A DNA stretch of 64,000 nucleotides from Taibaiella koreensis (GTDB lineage: Bacteria; Bacteroidota; Bacteroidia; Chitinophagales; Chitinophagaceae), in NCBI RefSeq assembly GCF_003545715.1, contig NZ_QVNU01000006.1, positions 310,001 to 374,000 on the forward strand, given 5' to 3'. Positions 17,286 to 25,171 of this stretch are shown piece after piece; within the stretch, counting starts at the first letter, position 1, and each line of letters begins with the position of its first letter. The notes beneath the pieces were generated by a model. It was given only the letters and a program-made list of their open reading frames with translations, had not been told where the DNA came from and searched no databases. Position numbers and translations under genes: made by a program.

Positions 17286-17759
17286 CTATTCGTGGTGATA
17301 GGGAGAATTGTTGAGGATGCTGAAGGCCCGGTATACCTGTTCGGCCACGATAAGCCGCACCATCTGGTGGGGAAACACAAGAGCAGACAAGGACCATGTT
17401 TGCCTGGCGGCTGCTCTTACCGCATCGGTAACCCCAAAGGCGCCTCCAATGAGTAGTACCAATGTTTTGACACCCTGGTTCATACATTGCTGAAATTGCT
17501 TCGCCCACTGCGGCGAGTCCAGGGCTTTGCCCCGCTCGTCGAGTAATACCAGGTAGTGCCCGGGCTGCAGCCGTTTCAATATCATTTCTTCCTCGATCAG
17601 CTTGACACGTGCTACGTCTGTAGAAGCGGCCTTGCGTGGCGGCTGAAGAATAACCAGGGATACCGGGTTCCAGGGCTTTGTCTTCTGAAAATAATATTGC
17701 AGCCCTTTTTCAATAAAATCTTCGTTACCTTTACCTAAAGACCAGATCTCGATATTCAT
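17286..17759 (-). CDS. rlmH: 23S rRNA (pseudouridine1915-N3)-methyltransferase RlmH
   Basis: 157 residues, the normal RlmH length. It methylates N3 of pseudouridine 1915 in 23S rRNA on the assembled ribosome, using SAM bound in a trefoil knot. Visible marks are LLDERGKALDSPQWA, the SAM-binding LLIGGAFGVTDAVR, and the C-terminal HQMVRLIVAEQVYRAFSILNNSPYHHE, which ends with the conserved YHH. It is divergent from the tRNA-Arg gene. Confidence 0.96.
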   Translation of the reverse strand: MNIEIWSLGKGNEDFIEKGLQYYFQKTKPWNPVSLVILQPPRKAASTDVARVKLIEEEMILKRLQPGHYLVLLDERGKALDSPQWAKQFQQCMNQGVKTLVLLIGGAFGVTDAVRAAARQTWSLSALVFPHQMVRLIVAEQVYRAFSILNNSPYHHE

Positions 17760-17787
17760 GGTTTTTTTGAAAAAAAAGAGAAAAAAA

Positions 17788-17820
17788 TTTGCTGCGAAGT
17801 TAAAAAATTATTTACCTTTG
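17788..17820 (+). promoter_or_regulatory. Promoter of tRNA-Arg (TTTG ... TACCTTTG)
   Basis: A TTTG -33 element and a TACCTTTG -7 box are separated by 21 bases, a textbook Bacteroidota promoter. The tRNA begins 19 bases after the -7 box. Confidence 0.75.
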
Positions 17821-17838
17821 CACTCCCATCAACGGAAT

Positions 17839-17912
17839 GGCTGCGTAGCTCAACTGAATAGAGCATCTGACTACGGATCAGAAGGTTTCAGGTTTGAATC
17901 CTGACGCGGTCA
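17839..17912 (+). tRNA. tRNA-Arg (anticodon ACG)
   Basis: A 74-base cloverleaf can be drawn. The acceptor stem GGCTGCG pairs with CGCGGTC (two G-U pairs). The D arm is GCTC...GAGC. The anticodon stem TCTGA/TCAGA holds loop CTACGGA, giving anticodon ACG. The T arm is TCAGG TTTGAAT CCTGA. CCA is not encoded. A promoter and a strong terminator bracket it, so it is a single-gene unit. Confidence 0.95.
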
Positions 17913-17923
17913 CTAGAAACAAC

Positions 17924-17952
17924 AAAAAGGAGATCAATCGATCTCCTTTTTT
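17924..17952 (+). terminator. Rho-independent terminator of tRNA-Arg
   Basis: 12-bp perfect stem AAAAAGGAGATC / GATCTCCTTTTT with loop AATC, running into T6, 11 bases after the tRNA. It is also symmetric enough to serve the convergent peptide gene. Confidence 0.85.
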
Positions 17953-18028
17953 ATTTCAAAACAATCTTGCAAGGCCGGCCGGGGCGCATAGACGGCTGTA
18001 CCGGAAACACTCCTTAATACCATCGGCT

Positions 18029-18337
18029 CTACATACAGTAAAGGCAAGTATACGTGTTTAAACATATCTGGCTTAAAGGCTGGCAGTCGTTTGTTTCGGG
18101 CGACTGGCATATTTGCCCGGGATGATACGTAAATGGCTTGGTACCGCAATTAGCCATTACAAGCGAGTCCTGCAGCGTAGGACAGTTGGCAGCACACGAT
18201 TCTCCGGGTGGATTCGTGGCACAATTTATGGCTGCAGAGTCTCCACCTCCCAGCACATGTGCCCTTTTGCTCAGATCGACTATTTGGTCTTTAACGAGCA
18301 TCAGCTTCTTTCCCAGGGCAATTTTTTTTCGTTTCAT
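18029..18337 (-). CDS. Lanthipeptide-like (class I) precursor peptide, orphan
   Basis: 102 residues. The leader MKRKKIALGKKLMLVKDQIV..L......LGGG matches the Bacteroidota class I lanthipeptide leader pattern (KKLxLxKxxIxxL ending in a double-Gly cleavage site). The core of about 70 residues after GGG holds 11 Cys with many Ser and Thr (NCATNPPGESCAANCPTLQ, CLNTYTCLYCM at the C terminus), as expected for thioether or disulfide cross-linking. No LanB, LanC, radical-SAM or C39 peptidase gene is in the window, so the tailoring enzymes would have to be elsewhere, or the peptide acts unmodified. Confidence 0.7.
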   Translation of the reverse strand: MKRKKIALGKKLMLVKDQIVDLSKRAHVLGGGDSAAINCATNPPGESCAANCPTLQDSLVMANCGTKPFTYHPGQICQSPETNDCQPLSQICLNTYTCLYCM

Positions 18338-18704
18338 ATGGCTCTTTTTTTGTGAGCCGTAAAGGTCGCACCGGCTACTGAAAGTTTTTTTCAGTGGGAT
18401 TAACCTCGCCTCCCAACGGTGTTGCCTATTTCACCAAAAGCAAAAACCAACTATACGCAATATCATCTCAGGAAATGTCTGGCTTATTGAGCGTACGCAT
18501 ACCTGTGAGGCCTTTGCGGACTGGATGGAAACGAACCTGTCCCGACATCATTGGGACCATTACAAGGCGGCATGCTAACCAACTATAAACTGAGTAGCGT
18601 TGTTTTTAGGGCTGGCAGTAAAGCCAGAATCTGCGCATGGCTATATATTTTCCCATTCCACCGCGCCGCTGCGTGCGCCGCGAGAAACAAAACTTACCAT
18701 AAAC

Positions 18705-18730
18705 AAAAAAGCCCCACATTTCTGTGAGGC
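18705..18730 (-). terminator. Minus-strand terminator hairpin
   Basis: On the minus strand GCCTCACAGAAATGTGGGGC forms a stem around a short AGAAAT loop and is followed by six T residues. It sits directly downstream of a tRNA T-arm-like sequence, as a tRNA terminator would. Confidence 0.6.
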
Positions 18731-18733
18731 TTC

Positions 18734-18764
18734 TGCGGAATGGACGGGGCTACAATCGAACCCC
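18734..18764 (-). other. tRNA 3'-end-like sequence, possible attachment site
   Basis: Read on the minus strand it gives GGGGTTCGATT..AGCCCC, then CCATTCCGCA, resembling a T arm followed by an acceptor 3' strand. There is no matching 5' half of a tRNA. Left behind by integration at a tRNA 3' end is the simplest reading, given the integrase 250 bases away and the change in base composition here. Confidence 0.35.
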
Positions 18765-19010
18765 TTGTGCCGCTTTTGACCTTTATAAATAGCATCGACT
18801 TAAATAAATTAATTGATAATAAGCCAGATATAAAATTAGACCAAACATGTCAAAATAATCCTTTAGACAGTCACGCTATTAGAAAAAGAAAAAAGGGAGG
18901 GCCCAAGGTATAATTTTCTGAAGGAGTAAGATAGTGGACGGGAGAGTTATCGAACATTTTAAGAAGTGCTAACAAAGTGCCTGTATTAATTTAAGCGATC
19001 AATTGACCAG

Positions 19011-20162
19011 TCATAAGCTATTCCATTTCGTCATTTCTCTCTCTTTTACACTATCTACAATTTTAGCGTAAACCTGAGTCGTCTTTAAATTAGTATGACC
19101 AAGCAATTTGCTGACCACTTCAATGGGAATACCTAAGGTTATAGATACGGTAGCAAAAGTATGTCTTGCTACGTGACAAGTCAGTTTTTTAGGGATGTTG
19201 TATCGCTGTCCGAATGCTTTTAAAATACGATTGGTGACTTTATTGCAATACACGCGGAATACTGTTTGAGACTTGGAAGGCTCAGGAAGTAGCTGCAAGG
19301 CTTTATTTGTTAATGGGATACCTACCATATACCCAGTTTTATGCATTTTTATCTGTAGACTGTTTCCTTCAATTGACGATGTTTTAAGTCCCTTTAGGTC
19401 TGAGTACCGCAAACCAGTATAACAGGAAAACAGGAAATATTGTAGTATCTCTTTTTCCTTGACATCCACAATTTCACCTGTAAGGTAGGCTTGTGCCAGT
19501 TTATTCAATTCTTCAGAGGTAAGAAAGTCTCTCTTCCCGTCTACTTTTTTAATTGTTATATATTTGAAGGGATTGTTTTTAATGTGCCCATACCGCATGG
19601 AGATATTAACGAAGGTTCGAAGGGAACGAAGACTTTTACTTGCGGTATTTTCATTATTATGTAGCACATGTAGCATATAGTGATGATAATCGTTAATAAA
19701 TTTCTCGTTGATGTCTGCAAAAGCAACTTCCTTTTTGAACTTCAACATTTTTGTTATCTGCGACTTATAGCTCCACCAAGATTCCAACTTTAGACGGGCT
19801 TTGTTTTCATTCAGGTAATGAAGAATGTAATTGGTAAAGCTCTCTTCTGATTGTCCTGCAGAGTGCATATAATCTTTAAACTGGCCTAAGGTCAAAGGCG
19901 TATTTTCGTGCACAAAGTTGTTCAAGATAACTTTCAGCGCTTTTTTCTCAAAGGCTTCCAAAATAGCATTATATTTTTCATGGGCAAGATTCCGCCTCTT
20001 TACTCGCTGTTTCTTTTCAGACCAGTCTTCTTTTGATAATGCTACCGAGGTAGCCATTTCTATTTTCTTTCCGTATTGAAATGCTCTTAAGTATATAGGA
20101 TTAAGGCCATTTTTATTTACCTCTGGTTTGAGCACGAAATTGTAGGTTATACGAGTTGTCAT
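19011..20162 (-). CDS. Tyrosine recombinase / phage integrase family
   Basis: 383 residues. An arm-type DNA-binding domain (about 1-60), a SAM-like core-binding domain (100-200) and the catalytic domain (210-380) are in the usual order. Catalytic residues are visible: R252 in TGLRYSDLKG, K275 in MHKTG, H330-x2-R333 in HVARH, H356 in LLGHTN and Y365 in TTQVYAKI. Its start lies 100 bases from a 34-bp inverted-repeat copy bounding the methyltransferase cassettes. It could be the invertase for that segment, as Tsr-type recombinases are for Bacteroidota shufflons, or the integrase of the whole island, or both. Confidence 0.93.
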   Translation of the reverse strand: MTTRITYNFVLKPEVNKNGLNPIYLRAFQYGKKIEMATSVALSKEDWSEKKQRVKRRNLAHEKYNAILEAFEKKALKVILNNFVHENTPLTLGQFKDYMHSAGQSEESFTNYILHYLNENKARLKLESWWSYKSQITKMLKFKKEVAFADINEKFINDYHHYMLHVLHNNENTASKSLRSLRTFVNISMRYGHIKNNPFKYITIKKVDGKRDFLTSEELNKLAQAYLTGEIVDVKEKEILQYFLFSCYTGLRYSDLKGLKTSSIEGNSLQIKMHKTGYMVGIPLTNKALQLLPEPSKSQTVFRVYCNKVTNRILKAFGQRYNIPKKLTCHVARHTFATVSITLGIPIEVVSKLLGHTNLKTTQVYAKIVDSVKEREMTKWNSL

Positions 20163-20262
20163 ATTTTCTTATGAAGTATTTCTGAAGTCTAAATAACCAA
20201 TATAATTTCAATGAGGAATTATTTTAACTGATTTTATGAGCTTTTAGTGGACTTTGAAGATT

Positions 20263-20296
20263 TTCCCTGGTGATAGGAAATCCATTTCCTCTGAAG
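20263..20296 (+). repeat. 34-bp inverted repeat, left copy (inversion site)
   Basis: Identical over 34 bases to the reverse complement of 22477-22510. The core holds a 7-bp dyad AGGAAAT-CC-ATTTCCT inside CTGGTGATAGGAAATCC. Flanking DNA of the two copies is diverged, so the identity is specific to this block. Confidence 0.9.
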
Positions 20297-21322
20297 CAGA
20301 ATTATGGTAAAAGCTTTATGGGAAGTGTTGTGTTAGGCAAAGGGTTTATTGTTTCCTTAAAAGACGCGGAAGTATTGATTTCGAAAGACCCTCGTAATAA
20401 AGAGGTGTTGTTTCCATATTTAAATGGAGAAGATCTTAATAATAATCCTGAACAGAAGGCTTCTCGCTGGATAATAAACTTTTTTGATTGGTCGGAGGAG
20501 AAAGCAAGTACCTATCAAGATTGCTTTGAGATTGTAAAACGTCTTGTGAAACCAGAGAGGCAAAGACCCAATAATAATATGGGTAGAAACAAATGGTGGC
20601 AATTTTACAGAAGAGGTGTCGAGTTATACGAGACCATATCTCAGTTAGACCAGGTCATGGTAATAAATCGATATTCCAAACATTTAACTCCGGATTTTCA
20701 ACCGATAAATATTGTCTTCTCAGATTCAATAGTGGTTATTGCATTGAGTTCCTATAGTCAATTTACGATCCTCTCTTCTGTAATCCATGACGCATGGGCT
20801 TGGAAGAACAGCTCGACAATGGGTGCTTCAACATTACGATATTCTGCTAGTAAAGCATTTGAATCTTTCCCCTTTCCAAAAACAGAATCGAACAACCTAG
20901 AAGAAATAGGAAACTCTTTAATTAATTTTCGCAAGAGCTTAATGGTTAAAGCTAATATGGGTTTAACAGAATTATATAACCTATTTCATAATCCTAAACT
21001 CGAAACTACACATGAATTGTATTCTGATATTTTACAATTACGTAAACTTCATTTTGACATAAATAAATTTATTCTAAAAGCGTACAATTGGGATGATATT
21101 CAATTGAAACACGATTTTTATGACATAGAGTATTTGCCTGAAAATGATCGTGTTCGACTCTCTATACATCCCGATGCACGACGAGAAATACTTAAACGTC
21201 TTTTAATATTAAATCAAGAACGACATATTACTGAAGCCCCTGCAAAAACAACTACTGGCAACAATAGGTTACAAAAATTGTCTGATTCACTTAATTTATT
21301 TACTAATCCAATTGATGGCTAG
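20270..21322 (+). pseudogene. Silent methyltransferase C-terminal (specificity) cassette
   Basis: A headless frame of 350 codons homologous to residues 889-1282 of the adjacent methyltransferase. It begins inside the 34-bp repeat, in the same frame as the repeat in the intact gene (L-V-I-G-N-P-F-P-L-K), with no promoter or plausible start; the first GTG is an internal Val codon. Shared blocks include VLGKGF, KDPRNK.VLFPYLNG.DLNN, NFFDWSEEKA, LYETISQLDQVM and IQLKHDFY, while the middle part (about 100-190) differs strongly. That is the pattern of an alternative target-recognition domain. It ends tail to tail with the methyltransferase, sharing a CTAG that holds both stop codons. Inversion between the repeats would place it on the methyltransferase body, giving a 1238-residue protein. 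Confidence 0.88.
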
Positions 21323-24300
21323 AAGAGCGTGGAAATATTCTCCTGTTGCAAATCCGCTTTATTAATAATTGGTTTACACTGTTCAAATGCTCGCAGTTGA
21401 TGATTTAACATGAGCAATCGTTTTAAAATTTCTTTGCGTGCCAAGGGATGTATAGTAAACCGCACTTTGTCGCCATCTGGAAGAAATTCTAATTCATAAA
21501 AATCATGTTTCAATTGAATATCATTCCAACCGTAAGCATTTAAAACTACTATGTCCATTTTAACATGTAATAATCTTAAGAACTCTATTTGCTCGACTAC
21601 TCCATCATGAGTAATACCTTCAATAAATTCCAAGTGCTTTTTAAGAAATATAGATTCTTTACCAAATTCTTTTAAGAAAGAATTGTCCGTGAAACTTTTT
21701 TCTTCTCCGTTTATTTTTTGAAGTTTTTTCGCATGAAACAGGTTGTAAACTTTGGTTAAACCTATTTGGGCTTCTTTCATTAATGTCTTTCGAGCCCCAT
21801 AATAGTTATTCCCAATAAATTTCATTTGTTCTATATATTTATCAGAAACCTTTAACGGGAACGGAAATGTTTCGAAACAAACTGAAGGAGTATACCTCAG
21901 GTCGCTCTTCATAGATGAGCCATATAACCAAGCCCATATATTGTGAATTGTAGACTGTATAACGCAAAAGGAAGCAAAATCATTATAAGCAAAAAGGCCT
22001 AATGAATGAGAGAATACTTGATTAGAGGGTAGTAAAGTAATTGCAACGGTTTTACTTGTCAGGGCAACCGCCATGACCTGGTCTAACTGAGATATAGTCT
22101 CGTATAATGCGGGGCGCTTCTCTCCATAAATCCACCATTTCTGTGGTAGGGGCTTGCGCAATGCATAAGTACCTATGATTTCGTTTCCTTCCTCGTCTGT
22201 TTTCCATCTTTGCCTCTCTGGCATTACACGCTCTTCAAGAATCTCAAAGCAATCCGGGTAGGTCCGTGCTTTTTCCTCGCTCCAATCGAAAAAATTAATC
22301 ACCCAGCGAGAAGGCCTCTGTTCCGGGTCGTTGTTCAGGTCATCTCCATTCAAATATGGAAATAGCACGTCCTTATTACGTGGATCTTTGGCAATAAGTT
22401 CTTTGGCCTCTTCTGGGCTAAGCACAAACCCCTTACCCAATACAATACTGCCCTGAAAACTCTTCTTGGCGTTAGCCTTCAGAGGAAATGGATTTCCTAT
22501 CACCAGGGAATCATCTAAATAAGGGGTAATAGTTTGTACCAGTTTATTATCCAAAAAGTACTTTTTGTCCCAACTGCCTTTGATGATAGTTACTAAAGAG
22601 ACTTCTACTGCGGCTACACCAGGCCAACGCATGCTTCGTATGGCATGGTTGATGGTTCCACCATTGTTTACAATAAAGTCCAAACCACCTTCTCTGGCTT
22701 TGCCTTGCGCAATGGTATTTGTAGATATCAGTGATTGAAAACCGCCATTTTTTATAATGGAAAATATTCTTCTGAAGAAATAGGTAACGAGATCGACTGC
22801 GCCTATCGGTGCAAACTGGTGTTTGATAAATTCCAAAAAAGGATCTCCAAAATTTCCACTTAATTTCTGCCCGCCTAAAAATGGTGGATTGCCCAATATG
22901 CAATCGAAGCCGCCTTCGTTGAACACTTCAGGAAACTCAATAAACCAATGAAAAAAACGCTCTTCAAGTGCCACAGCGGCCGCTTTTGCCGTTGAAGGGA
23001 TCTGCCAGCCTTTATACCCACTTAATATCAGACGGTAATCGGCATCGGTTATCAATGCTTGCTTGTTGCTTTCGGTTTTAGGAATAAAAAACTGGGCTAC
23101 CTGCAGGTCGGCCATCGTTTTTAAAAAGGTAAAACCCTTGCTGTCCACAAATCTTTTATAGGCTTTGATTTTTCTGTTAATCTCTTCCGGCGTGGTTTCA
23201 GGCAGGTGACTAAATGTTTTATACACAGCCATTGTTTCCTGCAAAGTCGTATCCACTTGCGCATCGGTAGTTAATTGCTGTGCAGCCTGGGCCGATTCCA
23301 TGCGCTTACGCTCTTGTTTGTTCCTTTTAAGCAAGCCGGCAGCAATTTCTTTATCATCGGCTGATAATGTCTTAAAAGCCTCGTTAGCAATTCCGTTTTC
23401 CAGTTCTTCCCTAATACCCAGTCCAACTATGGCATCGCCGCATTTAATATGGTGATCCAGAAAATTAAGCGGTTGACCCGGTTCGTGTGCTTCCAGCCAC
23501 ATGGCCACCTTACAGAGTTCAACTGCTAATGGGTTTTTATCCACTCCATAGATACAATTTCGTATGGCATCACCGATAGCATGGCGCTGTACTGTTGGCG
23601 ATGGCTGGTCTTCTCCGCTGCGTAAACGGGCCAGTTCAAAGCCTATTCTCCGAGCGGCAGACAACAGGATGTGCCCGCTGCCACAAGCCACATCGCATAC
23701 TCTTAAAGATAGCAAAGCGGCTTCCGGGTCGGGCATTTTCAGCTTGTCTTGTATCTGGTGTTCCAGAGAGTGTTGTATCAATGGCTTAACCAGCTCTTCG
23801 GGCGTGTAGTGACTTCCACTCTTGCTGCGATCGGTACCTTGTTTGAAGATAAACATCCCGCCACTAAATTCGGGTTCGTATTCCAGCAAGCCTTCATACA
23901 CGGAACCAAATTCTTCTACGTCCAGATCGGCATAATTTACACGAACCAGTTGACCTGATTCATTGATGAAGTTGGTGAGGTGCCGGAGTATGCTCAATAA
24001 ATGTTGATTACTGAGCATTTGTCCCGTCAGAATACCTAGTGCATCGGGCGCAAAAAGACCTGAGCCCAGGGGGGCTATACCCAATGCCCGGCCATAGCTA
24101 TCCTGCTCATACAGGGAGAAACAAGTTTGAAGAGAAAGCCAGAGATCGCATTTTTCGGGCTCTACAAATACCCGTTTACCGGCAAGGCTACAGATGCGCC
24201 TGACGCTGTAATAATCATAATAGATTTTACGTTTGGCTTCCAATTCAGCATTTCTTGTCTCTGGGAAAACCAATTTTCGTTCTTCAATCACCATCAGGAA

Positions 24301-25167
24301 AAGGAGACGGTATATAACCCTGAGATTATAGATATAATAGTCTTTTGCACTTATGGAATTGGTAGCAACTGCTTCCTGTAGGTTTTCGTTTGTTTTGTGG
24401 TGTAAAAAACTGTTCGCTATTTCTTTAATGGATGTTTCTACGGCAAGGCTAAGCTTTTCGCGTATGCGGCCGCCATGTGCCAGGGCTTCCAGGTGATAAT
24501 ATTCCAGGTAACTGTCCGGACCGGCATCCATCTGCTGAGGCATGCGACTGGCATGCAGTAAGCGGAACAGTAACGCAAACTCCGTATAAAGCTGCTCTTC
24601 CATGATCTGCTCCAGGTTGAACTCCAGGTAGCTGAGTCGGCTTAAACGAGTGGCATCACGCAACAGGCGTAAAAACTTGCCGTTACTCACCAGTGCATAT
24701 AAATGCTCCTGATTGTTCAAGTACTCCTGCGCCAAGGCATGTGGCGACAATCTTGGGCCACCTGTATCGGCCCGTTTGTCAAGTGATTGCTGAACGCCAA
24801 TAATGTGAACGGGGAAATTATCAAGATTGGTTGCTCTATGGCTGATGGCATAGCTTTTCTCATTGATCAGTTCGGCTGTTGCGCTACCCAATTCATAACC
24901 CAACAGACTCATCAAGGGTAGCATCCAGTATTTACGTGTTTCGGATGTGCCGCTTTCCGTCTCCCCCAGTTGCTCCCTTTTCTTTTTAAACACTTCCCAG
25001 TGCGATGTTGCCAGAGACCAGGCAATGCTGATCTCATCCCTTACTGTGGTATTGGGAGCAAGGCGAAAGTCTTTGGATGTTTGGAAACGGATGTCCTCCG
25101 TGCGGATTTTGTCCAGCACTTCGGTACTTAATATATTACCTTGTATCAGGATGGAAGTAAATGTCAT
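21319..25167 (-). CDS. Eco57I-like N6-adenine DNA methyltransferase (DISARM/PglX-type)
   Basis: 1282 residues. Motif I is DVACGSGHILL (about 492-502) and the catalytic NPPF is at 760-763 (CILGNPPFLGG), so it is an N6-adenine class enzyme. The N-terminal ~450 residues are helical with no catalytic motif I recognise. Residues 886-1282 form the C-terminal target-recognition region, which starts at the 34-bp repeat and has an alternative silent copy nearby. No separate nuclease motif is evident. The upstream SNF2 gene ends 4 bases before this ATG, so the pair are one operon. In DISARM and BREX such enzymes mark host DNA. The C-terminal part is visibly more AT-rich than the N-terminal part. Confidence 0.92.
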   Translation of the reverse strand: MTFTSILIQGNILSTEVLDKIRTEDIRFQTSKDFRLAPNTTVRDEISIAWSLATSHWEVFKKKREQLGETESGTSETRKYWMLPLMSLLGYELGSATAELINEKSYAISHRATNLDNFPVHIIGVQQSLDKRADTGGPRLSPHALAQEYLNNQEHLYALVSNGKFLRLLRDATRLSRLSYLEFNLEQIMEEQLYTEFALLFRLLHASRMPQQMDAGPDSYLEYYHLEALAHGGRIREKLSLAVETSIKEIANSFLHHKTNENLQEAVATNSISAKDYYIYNLRVIYRLLFLMVIEERKLVFPETRNAELEAKRKIYYDYYSVRRICSLAGKRVFVEPEKCDLWLSLQTCFSLYEQDSYGRALGIAPLGSGLFAPDALGILTGQMLSNQHLLSILRHLTNFINESGQLVRVNYADLDVEEFGSVYEGLLEYEPEFSGGMFIFKQGTDRSKSGSHYTPEELVKPLIQHSLEHQIQDKLKMPDPEAALLSLRVCDVACGSGHILLSAARRIGFELARLRSGEDQPSPTVQRHAIGDAIRNCIYGVDKNPLAVELCKVAMWLEAHEPGQPLNFLDHHIKCGDAIVGLGIREELENGIANEAFKTLSADDKEIAAGLLKRNKQERKRMESAQAAQQLTTDAQVDTTLQETMAVYKTFSHLPETTPEEINRKIKAYKRFVDSKGFTFLKTMADLQVAQFFIPKTESNKQALITDADYRLILSGYKGWQIPSTAKAAAVALEERFFHWFIEFPEVFNEGGFDCILGNPPFLGGQKLSGNFGDPFLEFIKHQFAPIGAVDLVTYFFRRIFSIIKNGGFQSLISTNTIAQGKAREGGLDFIVNNGGTINHAIRSMRWPGVAAVEVSLVTIIKGSWDKKYFLDNKLVQTITPYLDDSLVIGNPFPLKANAKKSFQGSIVLGKGFVLSPEEAKELIAKDPRNKDVLFPYLNGDDLNNDPEQRPSRWVINFFDWSEEKARTYPDCFEILEERVMPERQRWKTDEEGNEIIGTYALRKPLPQKWWIYGEKRPALYETISQLDQVMAVALTSKTVAITLLPSNQVFSHSLGLFAYNDFASFCVIQSTIHNIWAWLYGSSMKSDLRYTPSVCFETFPFPLKVSDKYIEQMKFIGNNYYGARKTLMKEAQIGLTKVYNLFHAKKLQKINGEEKSFTDNSFLKEFGKESIFLKKHLEFIEGITHDGVVEQIEFLRLLHVKMDIVVLNAYGWNDIQLKHDFYELEFLPDGDKVRFTIHPLARKEILKRLLMLNHQLRAFEQCKPIINKADLQQENISTLF
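22477..22510 (-). repeat. 34-bp inverted repeat, right copy (inside methyltransferase)
   Basis: Perfect reverse complement of 20263-20296. It covers codons 886-897 of the methyltransferase (D-S-L-V-I-G-N-P-F-P-L-K), so a recombination event here keeps the frame. Confidence 0.9.
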
Positions 25168-25171
25168 AATC

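Larger units (their letters stand above)
18338..19010. other. Gene-poor stretch at island boundary
   Basis: No convincing gene. It contains a small ACTGAAA/TTTCAGT hairpin at 18377-18395 and an open frame of about 40 codons ending near 18580 (...NVWLIERTHTCEAFADWMETNL...) that may be a coding remnant. A minus-strand terminator and tRNA-like sequence lie at 18705-18764. AT-rich sequence begins after about 18770. Confidence 0.5.

Noticed and set aside
17924-17952. Possible small RNA hairpin after tRNA-Arg
   Set aside because: The stem plus U-run is fully explained as a terminator.
18394-18588. 64-codon plus-strand frame
   Set aside because: No ribosome site, no recognisable domain, and another frame over the same DNA looks as coding-like; at most a remnant.
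20270-21322. Silent cassette as an independent methyltransferase gene
   Set aside because: It lacks motif I and the NPPF motif, has no start or ribosome site, and its first codon is an internal Val of the repeat.
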